A stretch of DNA of 64,000 nucleotides, from NCBI RefSeq assembly GCF_029227915.1, contig NC_079882.1:23069001-23133000 (forward strand), read 5' to 3'. This stretch comes from Hydractinia symbiolongicarpus (taxonomy: Eukaryota; Cnidaria; Hydrozoa; Anthoathecata; Hydractiniidae). Both the position numbers and the translations under genes were made by a program. The notes beneath the pieces are model-generated. The model ran no database searches. It saw only the letters and a list, made by a program, of their open reading frames with translations, and had not been told where the DNA came from. Below are positions 1 to 9,700 of this stretch, one piece after another (the stretch's first letter is position 1; every line of letters starts with the position of its first letter).

Positions 1-372
1 ATTAGAGATATTTTTAGATATGCTTCATGGGTCAAAAATCATGAAAAATGATCGATCTTCATCTGACACATTTAAGTCTACCTTTGGCAAAAAACTAACA
101 TTTCGTCAATTGTACGACGTCTTTAAACAAAATAAGCAATGCATTTTTATTAAGAAGATTTCCCAATGGTCTTGCCTATGTGAGATTTGTGAAAATTCTG
201 TTTATCTAGTCAACGGTCTAAATAAAATCTTTTTCCTAAATGTTATCTTCCCGCGACCGTCAATGAACTTGTGGCGAGATTTTCATGTCACACTTTTCCT
301 TTTTTTTCTTTTCAGAACTCTCCAAGACTAAAATTAGGCCGGTTAATCGAACTGGGCAATTAAAATGAGTAA

Positions 373-625
373 TTGGCGGATATGGTGTAGTGATAGCGCT
401 GCCAACTTGTAATTATAAGGTGTCACGTTCGAGTCTCCTCCTCAAAGCACTTCAAATGTAGTGTTGCCAGCCAATTTGGAGTCATCTACGGACCGCCAAT
501 TGGTCAATTGTGTGGCCAGGAAGCAAGTTAGAGCAATGCTATACGTATCTCTACCGGGCAATGTAACTTAGTTATCGTCGGAGGGGAGGAATAGCCAGAT
601 ATTCGAATGGAATCTCCAAGGACTT
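373..625 (+). repeat. tRNA-derived SINE
   Basis: A tRNA-like head has a box A-like stretch (tggtgtagtgatagcg, about 383-398) and a box B (gttcgagtctc, 427-437), followed by a GC-richer body that ends near 625. The head does not fold into a complete tRNA, so this is a SINE and not a tRNA gene. The ends are approximate. Confidence 0.55.
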
Positions 626-640
626 TAAAACTTTCCGTTA

Positions 641-1666
641 CTTACTCACTTAACTTAGCAGTTAAGTGATAATCAATTCTTCTTTAGCATGTTTTCAATG
701 ACAGAGGCTAATGTTTCTTCTGCACAAGTAGTTATAAAACGCCCTTTCGACATAATACACGCTAATTGTCAGCATTTCACAGTTCTTCTTGTTGTGTTGA
801 CGTAAGCATGACCTCTTTTTGTAAAGGCTAAGTCCTTCACGGGCCCTAAAGTGAGCTGCTGTGTCATGCACAGTGTTGAAGCCTACTGACTGAGCACATA
901 TTTTAAAGCCTTGCCAAATGTGCAATGTGGATCCACTTAAATCGGCGATTTCATTATCTGGCATTTAAGAAGAAAACAAGCCTGGGTTGGAGTAAATCTA
1001 ATTTCAAATGTATTTGGATGGAAACTTGACTCACCAAAACAGGTAATATTTCTCTGATTGAATCCAATTCGCGTATGATTTGTCTAAACCATAACTCGTA
1101 AACTAAAGATAAATGATAACTATTGATAGGCTTTTCCAAATGGCATCAAACTGGGTACATTTATGATAAGTCATGAAAGGAACAAAATGGCAGCAATAAA
1201 TTTTGTGTTTATGACAGTACTTCCCCTGTGACGTCATTAAAAGCTGAAAATTAGTCTAAAATACCACGTTCTGACTAAAACTCATTTCCTTTAGTTCTAC
1301 TAGACGGAATTTTACCACTCTATTGGAAATTTTTAATAGTCAAGTAAGATTATTAACATATTTTCTTGCTCATACATAATTCGCATGAGAAATGCCGAAA
1401 AAGAAAGGATTTACTGGACAGGCAGCTGTTACAATTGCTTGTAATTTGCAGCAAGATAATTAAAAAAAGCTATACTTGGGAGAAAAAAAAAATCTTTTAA
1501 AGAATATGGAGGTAAAAGGTAACAAGAAAGATAATTAATTTGTGTTACCTTGATGGGTTGTTACAAAACAATACTCATCGTGGGCATCAGACAAAGGTTG
1601 GTTTAAACTAAGAAGGGTATCAAGCTGAAATAAAGTTTCATAAAATTAAACATTTTTTCATTTAGG
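641..1666. other. Intergenic, no gene recognised
   Basis: AT-rich sequence with only short open frames and no recognisable domain, repeat or RNA. Confidence 0.5.
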
Positions 1667-2177
1667 CTCTTTTAGACAGCGAACTATTCGATAAATTATA
1701 CATCAAGTTTGCTAATAACAGAATACTTAACGGAATAGTTTCTAATGTCATTAATGCTAGAAGCAAAACAATAGTTTAGTTTAGCTACGAATAAAATCAA
1801 AACAAAAGTGAAACTTTACATCATGATAATTATGCACAAGTTGCTAATTTTAGACCTCTATGTGCTACCAGATGTCGGTGTTCTTTGATCTTAGCTAAGT
1901 TATTGCTGAATAAAATCAAAATGTTTTGATATTATTCGTAGCTAAACTAGCCTATTTTTTTGCTTCTGGTAATAATTAATCAATAATTTTCGGAACATTA
2001 CACTATTAACTATTTCGTTAAGCATTTTATCTATATTATAATCTGTCTGTCTGTCACACAAAATGGTACCGCAAATAGCGAGACATGCGTAATGCGGTAT
2101 AAAAAGGAGGGGCTAGTCGACCAGTATTTTATAAACTTGATGTATAATTTATCGAATAGTTCACCGTCTAAAAGAAC
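1667..2177. repeat. Fold-back (long inverted repeat) element
   Basis: The left arm, about 1667-1803 (ctcttttagac, then gaactattcgataaattata and tagctacgaataaaatc), returns as a diverged reverse complement at about 1923-2177. The arms face each other across about 120 bases. The right arm is split by the Helitron at 2030-2116, so it is longer than the left. No open reading frame is present. This looks like a non-autonomous DNA element of the fold-back type, but its superfamily is not clear. Confidence 0.65.
2030..2116 (+). mobile_element. Deleted mini-Helitron inside the fold-back element
   Basis: It starts with TC right after an A (tctatattataat) and ends in CTAG right before a T, the A|TC...CTAG|T layout of Helitrons. 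The inside (tgtctgtctgtcac, then gcggtataaaaagga) matches the copies at 4640-4812 and 21646-21799. The 3' hairpin is missing: sequence jumps from the tataaaaagga block straight to CTAG. It is about 87 bases long. Confidence 0.65.
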
Positions 2178-2396
2178 CTTTGTTGCTAATGATTATAATC
2201 TAATTGCTTTTAAAATGTATTTTAAAGAGATAATTTACCTTGAGATGCGAGGTATACGTAACTTCTTCAGAATTACTAAAACAACAAAACAGTAAAACGG
2301 AGAAGTGGGTAGAGTGATAGAAAGTCATTTTCAGTGTATCCCTTATACTTATTCTGGGTGGGCGCGAAAAAAGAGAGTCGCGCGACAGAGAAACAA

Positions 2397-2476
2397 AATA
2401 ACAAAAACGATATATATTTATCGCCTTTGTTAAGGAGAACGAGTTTCAATGCATTTTTCAACGAACTGATGACTAG
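2397..2476 (+). mobile_element. Old Helitron 3' end
   Basis: The stretch with acgatatatatttatcgc, a gcatttttcaacg block and terminal gactagt matches the 3' part of the element at 4640-4812 but is diverged, and its hairpin has decayed. No 5' end was identified. Confidence 0.45.
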
Positions 2477-4639
2477 TAAACGGTTTATTTATCTTCAGAC
2501 TGTTTAGAGATTGATGGTCATCACTCTAAACTACCCAATTGCTAAGATTATATCCAATAACCGAAATAAAAGTTATTCTTGGACGATTTCCGCCATTTTG
2601 CTTTTTTTAATAGGTACAAATGAAAAATATGACAGAGTTTTATACTACGCAGGTGTAAACAGGGCGAATAATAAAGTCTTCGTAGCTACAAAGTTTTGTC
2701 TTATCTTCGTAAAAAATACGGTTGTCTTCTCGTTAAAATCTAACGTGTGTTCTTTTTTTTGGACGCACATACTAACATAAAATATACAAAAAACAACAAT
2801 GCAATTAAAACAGACAGATTTTCTCCTAACACAGGTCTAGAAGTTGGTAAAGAAGCTTTTTGGGATACAGCGTAAGCTTTTTGAAGAGCGCTAACATTTT
2901 GGCTAGAGTAAGCAAAGCTATGCACAGAGAAACTATCACTTGCCCTTTTATTTTGCTTTGGTACATTACTTTTATTGAAATTTTTTACCGTCTGCGGAGG
3001 AGAATCAAGTGGATTGTTGCAGCGACATGTTATTTAATTGTTAAAGGTTAAAGGTAATGAAAATTTAAATCATTGATTAAAGTAAAATAACATGTGAAGA
3101 GTCAAATGGTTGTATATTTTTGTCCTAGTCCGCCAACGTGAAAGTGAGGCAAAATCCTAATTCCATGAGTAAAAAAACGTGTCGGCTAATTCTATGTCCG
3201 CCTGTTTTTGAGTCAGTATAAGAGTTTGACTAAAAAATAATTTTCTATGTTAATTGGACCCTAACTAGCGTATCCGTTAAATAGGGAATCTGTGGTATGC
3301 TTTTATTCTGATCTTCCCTGACTATGTGTTTCTGAATTTGATTTAAGTAGCACGTGTCACTTCAATATTTTTTTTTAAAAGACCAAAAAATTATCTTCAA
3401 TAAAGCTTGCAGAAATTAAATGGCTTTGACTTCGAAAAAAACATTTGCATTTCCTGATGTTTAAACGCGAGACAGTGACGATTTAATTTAGGTTGGAATA
3501 TTAAAAATTTGGAAGCGATATGTTACTTGCAGTTTTGTTTAACATTCCAACAAATGTATAAACAGCATGTAGGACTATTACCTAGTAAATAAAAACATGC
3601 TAAACTTACGTGCTTGTGATGTTATACGGACAAGCCATCTGCAGTAAAGAAAATTCTCGTTATTATTTAAAAGTTGTGCACGAATTATCCAATCTAACAG
3701 AAGCAGCATCCGTTCTGTGTATTACATCATTTACTTAATTTATAAATGAGATTGTCATTAGAAAGTAATTAAAAAAATGTCAACAGAAAACATATAATGT
3801 AGATAAAAACATTGGTATGAAATGAATAAATGTTTTATCATTGGTCTTATTAATTCTATATATTAGATTTTCTCAACAGTATGTTAATTTCTACATACTT
3901 TTTCGTTACCGGGTCTAAAAAATTCATACACCCACCTGCATACGCCCATACTGTGACATTTCGTTTTAACATCGACCTTGCCTGTCGTGACCCCCCCCCC
4001 CCCTGACGGGTTTTTTTTAATAACTCTTTAAAGCTATGTTGCATGGCTATGATACTTACTGAGATTCAATATTTATCTATTAGACACCCGGATGCAAAAT
4101 TTTTACGTCTCATATCTTTCAGAGGCTTTGAGATTGAGATTCAGAGGCTTTGAGATTACTCGAAACTACCCCTAAAAATCTCTATACCCTTATAATAGGA
4201 AAAATATAAGAACTCTTGTTAGAATTATGTATGAAACTTGGAACTTACAACATATTTTTATTTCGTTAGGAAAAATCTTTTTGCATGTTTTGGTCACGTA
4301 ATTAATCAGATTTCCCTATTTTTTCGGATTAAACCGGAAAACGAAAAAAAACGGATTTTCGGGCAATCAGAAACTTTAAACTGAATGTAAAAATTCGCTC
4401 TAGAACTAAAGTAATGAATTTTGAGCAGATTGTGGCATTTTGAACAAATTTCAAGCTTTTGAGACGTCACAGAAAATGTGCTGAAGCAAGCAAAAATTTA
4501 TTGCTACTATTTTGTTTCTTTTGTGATGTACTATTTGGACAAGCCTATGAAAAGTTATTGAGAGGAGGTGACGGATTCTAGTTATTCTTCGTACTACTTA
4601 TCGTTTTAAATCCTTCTAACTTTGAAACTAAGAATTTCA
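2477..4639. other. Intergenic, no gene recognised
   Basis: AT-rich, with short open frames only. A run of C is present near 3991-4003. No domain or clear repeat was seen. Confidence 0.5.
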
Positions 4640-4812
4640 TCTCTATAATAATAGCCGTCGTCTGTCTGTCTCTGCGCGGACCCCCCGCTGAGTTAGAGAA
4701 TGATGTTACGAAAACACGAATATCAAATGCGATATATTTTTATCCGCTTTGTTGCGACGGGTAAATATAAAGGACGGGCGAACCCATGGATTTTTCCACG
4801 GGCAACGACTAG
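4640..4812 (+). mobile_element. Mini-Helitron, complete ends
   Basis: 173 bases between an A and a T. The 5' end is TCTCTATAATAATA and the 3' end is CTAG. About ten bases before CTAG lies a hairpin (cccatgg - attttt - ccacggg, one mismatch), as Helitrons require for rolling-circle termination. There is no coding capacity, so it would depend on a helicase/Rep supplied elsewhere. Confidence 0.75.
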
Positions 4813-5099
4813 TATCATATTAAAAACCTAATGCTTTTGAGACCGAAAGTAACGAGTTAAGATCATCTTGTACGTATCCATCTTTGGCTGATTCCAATTT
4901 CCAACGCCTATGTCGTTTGAATAACTTGTCTATTTGTTGCACCACCGGATCTAAGGCTATGTAGGCCAAACTTTGATTTTTCTAAACCGATACTGTCCAA
5001 CTCTTCTAGGAGTATTTCCCTCATTATATGATAAGCTCTTTCCTTTTTCTCAGAGTTCCTATTAGATTAGATTTTTTTTAACAAATACAATGATGAAGA
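4813..5099. other. Short spacer, nothing recognised
   Basis: AT-rich spacer between the mini-Helitron and the Penelope-like fragment. Confidence 0.4.
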
Positions 5100-5637
5100 A
5101 TCATCGCGCTAGTAAATTGACAACAAAAAAAACTACATTATTCGCGACGTTTCGGATGTTCACACACCCTTTTTCAAGCAATCAAAAAACGTACAATGTT
5201 CTCCTTAATATATACAAGTTTAACAGCAACCATAGTTACAGATTAAATACTAATTGTATAAATACAATGGAGCAGATCTAATGTTGTTATTCAACTGGGG
5301 ACTATTCCGCATTATGAACAAACTCTCTTTAATCTCTAGCAAATACCGGTTGTTACCCCTAGAGAGTATACTAAAATCGTCAAGAGATGATGTGGTGTGA
5401 CACGCTTCAAGATGATCTTTAATTGCCGTGCAATTAGATGAGGTTGATTTCTTACCTGTTAAGGGAGACACTTCGAGTTGCTCGCTTGCCCGAACCTTAA
5501 GATGACGCGACGTCTCACCTATATAAGTGGCGTTGCAGCCACTGCACTTATATTTGTAAATGACGCCTGACTTTAATTCTTTGGACAACAGGTCTTTAAA
5601 TCTGAAGAAGTTAGATAAGCGAGTGTGAGTTTTGAAA
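5100..5637 (-). mobile_element. Penelope-like element fragment with GIY-YIG domain
   Basis: On the minus strand the frame from about 5637 to 5250 encodes a GIY-YIG endonuclease-like end: GVIYKY, then CSGCNATYIGETSRHLKVR, then a conserved tail with ESLFIMRNSPQLN, stopping at 5250. Penelope-like retroelements carry this domain after the reverse transcriptase. The frame continues upstream of its first methionine (SNFFRFKDLL) up to about 5637, where similarity ends, so the reverse transcriptase part is lost. The sequence below the stop (gcgacgtttcggatg near 5150) looks like the element's 3' UTR. The copy is 5'-truncated and not functional. Confidence 0.75.
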
Positions 5638-6245
5638 ACAACAGAAAGTTGGATGAATGTTGGATTGATGTTGGATTAAAATTTTGCGCCGGCCAAACGA
5701 TTATCCAACATTTCATTAAACATTTATATCTATTCATTCTCTCTTTCTATAAAAACAAAACATTTCCATTCATTCTTTCTTTCGAGAAAAATTCAAGATG
5801 GCGAAGGGCATGCAGATGATCTTCCCTGCTGTTCTATCAGAACTATTAGATTTTGACGACGAGAGGCTTTGTCGGGGAAAAACCAGAGAATGGACAAAAA
5901 GAAGTAGCGAACTGTTCTTGTGTGTCTTAAACTCTTTCCCTTTAACAAAGTCGCTGTCTGAACTTTTGCTCATCATGGCATCGTCTGATTTTTGCATTTC
6001 TGTACTGTGATAGCGTAATAAATACAGTCTTTATTTTTCACAATATTCGAAATTCGAACGCTTTAACATTCGAAGTGCATTTGATTGCAATAGGATGACA
6101 TCATTGACGCGTAATGTTGGATGAAAAAGTGGTCAAGCGCATCCAACAAGAAAAATGTGTTGGATGAAGCTGTAAATGTTGGATGATCGCGATCAAACTT
6201 TCATCCAACACATTTTCTTGAAGAGTTAATTTTTTATTGCACAAC
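5629..6245. mobile_element. DNA-transposon remnant with ttggatg end repeats
   Basis: The block is flanked by clusters of ttggatgaatg and tcatccaac motifs in both orientations. At the right end, 6147-6168 and 6200-6220 form a near-perfect 21-bp inverted repeat. The centre (5798-6010, plus strand) encodes 70 residues including LLDFDDERLCRGKTREW, which resembles the start of some PIF/Harbinger transposases; this is from memory of the family and is not certain. There is no full transposase. It abuts the truncated Penelope fragment. Confidence 0.45.
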
Positions 6246-6759
6246 TGGAACAATGATAAACACTCAGCCGCAATATAATAACGCCATGCAGTAACTTCAG
6301 TTCGTTATACCACATTTAGATAAGAAATAAATAGAGACAAAGTTGTTTTAAATTATTATTGGAAACAAAAACAGTTATTTACGACTTCCTTAAAAGGAAA
6401 CATGGGTTCATTCGAGGTGCCGTTAAAAATTACAACAGAAACAAAGTTACGTCAAATTCTTCTAACTTTGCGTTTTTTATGCAATGAAATTTAAAGTGTT
6501 GTTTTGACCTGTATAGCTGCATAAATTGCCACTTATCTAAGCAATACACACTGTTTATTTCCTTCTCTCAGAAAGTTACTTTGCAACTCGAAATTAACTT
6601 TAAATGTTAAATATATGCTTATAGGATCGAATAAGAGCATGAATATTATGAAAATAGGTGCAGCAGTAGAATTTGTTTAACAGTGCAATTGTGTATGTCA
6701 TGAGACATTTATATAAAGTGGAAGTTATTTTTACCATCAGGTCACTACAACAAGTCTTA
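6246..6759. other. 3' flank of the DNase gene
   Basis: Noncoding. On the minus strand an AATAAA hexamer lies at 6559-6554, about 200 bases past the stop codon of the long DNase form, and could serve as its poly(A) signal. Confidence 0.35.
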
Positions 6760-9700
6760 TTATTTAAAGTACTGCACAATGTTTACATAGCAAATTGGGG
6801 CAGTTCTTATTTCCAAGCTGCAGGCCAATTTAACTGAATACGAATGTTCATAACTTGCATAGAAATCATACAGAGTTTGATAACGACCAAAACCATGCGG
6901 TAGCCGGTGACGTATATCCATTTCATTTAACATCCCCTCTGCTGTCAAGATCTGCGTAGTTGTAATAAAGGTAGGGAAATCCTTTTTGAAATCATTTTCG
7001 AGGCATTGCATCACTGCTCCAACACCTTTAACATTTTTAGAGACAACAATTTTTAGATATGCGCCTGACTTTGTATAGCTTGATGAAACTTTATAAGAAC
7101 TAATATCCTCAGCATCTCCTTTCATTGAATAAACTTTGTATGATGTCAGATCCGTGTTTACTCTTGTGTCATCAACATAGATTTCTTTGACGGATAAAAT
7201 ATTTAACTTTTTCTCCAAAGATCCTGCAAGAGTTTTAATATTTTTAAGGTAAAAAAGCAGTAAAGACATCTTTCGTATGTATTGCATTTAAAAATCAGTT
7301 TTTAAATTGGTTTCCCTAAACTTTTTAGTGGTACCTGTCATCGCAAAAGAAACTATGAAGTACGGATGCTTTGATCTGATAAAATTTATTTTTTGAAGTT
7401 AAAAGGTAGAGTCTTAAGGTTAACTTATGGTGAGTCCATTTCAGGGATTGTACGTTAAGGAAACATTTCGACTGCTTGTGGAACACCACAGTTAACATTC
7501 AGAACTGTAATGCATTGTTTTGAGAGACCTAAAAGTATCATAAATTCATTGTCAAGCGTAAACAACAATTAAGAAGCGTTGCTATGTTGTTATATTTCTC
7601 AAGTCACCTGATTACACTTAAATTCATCCTGATCATCATTTGCAGCCGTTTTCTTAGGTAATTTTGGTACCTGGAAACAGGTAAAAAACAATTGATATTT
7701 GACCATTTTTTCTAGTGGCACTACCTTAACCGCATTGTGATAAAAAGGTAACTTATGATGATTAATTTATTAAACAAACTTTGCCACTTACGTATCTGAA
7801 ACTGGACTGGGTAATGATCGCTAATATCTTCGGCCTAAATTAAAATAAATAATCGTTACTGTATGTGTTGATGCACAAACGTATTACTGTAAAGCAAAGC
7901 AGTGGATACTATCAACTTGTAGGAAGGAAGTTTTTGGTACCATGGTGTGTACCCAAGGTTGGTACAGCTGGATATGTTCTCCCTAAATGTCTACCATTTT
8001 TGTCCCTGAGTATATAAAGATTGCATATGGACAACCTCAGTTCAGAGTTCGTCTATGGTATTTTGACGGGACGGCTTCGATTAGGAAAAGAAAACCACTA
8101 GACCCCTGATAATGGCAAATGTACTGCTTAAATCTAATTCTTGTTTTTGGTAATTAAAAAGAGAAGTAAGAGGAGGCAACTAATTTTCCTTCTCTTCAGT
8201 GGCTACGTACCTATAAACAACTCCTTGCTATAATTTTTATTTTTTCCTCACTCTTTCACATAAAAAATGTGTATTATAGAAACTTACCAGTTCTTCTGAA
8301 AGTTTATAATACGTATCGTATCGAAATGCACCAGGACTTAATGGTAACAGTGATGCCAGCAATTTATCACCAGCAACGACCACTCTATCATATGGGCATT
8401 CTGTTTGTTTTGTTGTTGTATCAACTGTGTTATCGATCAGCCAGTAAAATCTGTTGTCAGTAGCAAGTTTGACATTCTTCCAATTCTTTATGTAGTCACA
8501 GCCAGCATTAAAATCTCCCATGATTATCACATCTTTTAAACCAAACTTAACCACTATTTCATCGTAGACATTTGATAAGTTACTAACTTCAATTTCAGCA
8601 TCATCTGGTGAAGTGTGAATACCAGCAATTGCAAAGTCAGAAATTTCTGTAAAATTCAAAAAAAATTAGTTATGCTATAACCTTCCAATTCTTGCTAAAT
8701 TAATTTGCTTGACTTAAAGTTCTGCAGTAGGCCGACATGTTAAGGACCTTAAGCATTTATGCTTATACAGCAGCTTTTTCTTTATTTTGCACCAATTCCT
8801 TTAATTCGATGAGTTGTATGAAATTAAGATTAAGGCATGTAATTCAGAAAACAGTATTTCTTTTGCCCCATTTTCCCTTTATAGTTCAATACCTGATTTT
8901 AAAGTTTTACTGTGTTTAAAAACAATGGATTTTAATACTGAATTAAAGATTGATCATACAGGTCAAATTATCCTTGTTATGGTGCATAGCCGCAAAATTG
9001 TCATGCGCCAAAAAGCATACAGGGCACTCACCAGCTTTCGAACTCTTGAACCTTACTACATATGGTTCTCTCTCATACACATCACCAGGATCGCTGTATA
9101 AGAAACTATTCAGTGCGTTTACCCAATCCGTTCTAAGTAAAAGACGGTTATTTTTATTAGTCACTACCTCAAACTTCATTTTATAAAGACTTAAAATAAA
9201 ATTATCGGTACTAAAACACGACGCCTTAAGGGGCGCATTTAGAATTTTTTAAAAAAAGAACCGGAACAGAAGAAAACCCTGCAGAGAATAGACCTATTTC
9301 CATATCCATTTTCGTTCCGCGGAATACACATACCAAAATCATGAAACGAGATTAGTTATCAGCAATTTTTTAGTTTGCAGCGAAAAAGTGCAGATATGGT
9401 TTGTTTACTTGGAATATTTGCAAAATTAATTTGTCATACAGATTGTTATTAACATTTGGTGATATTACGGGGTAATAGCATATATCATTAAGCCGTTCTA
9501 ATGCGTTTGTTTATTATTCTTGGTGTAAAATGAGCTAGGTATTAGCTAGCTTTGAATATGATATGAGTAGCTAGCTAGTTGGCTGGCTGACTTGCCCAAA
9601 AAAACGTGAAATTTCAAGGTGTTTGCTAAAATTGGTGATGTTGCTGGTATATATCCTGTGTCTCCCAGTTATTGAGTGTATTTTATTTTGTATACAACAT

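Noticed and set aside
381-440. tRNA gene from box A/box B-like motifs
   Set aside because: The acceptor stem and anticodon arm do not form, and a long body follows; it is a SINE head. The same applies to 10338-10410 and 58041-58100.
7590-7671. Alternative DNase exon encoding VPKLPKKTAANDD
   Set aside because: That frame needs a phase 0 donor upstream, while exon 7 ends in phase 1; in the correct phase the exon stops after 17 bases.
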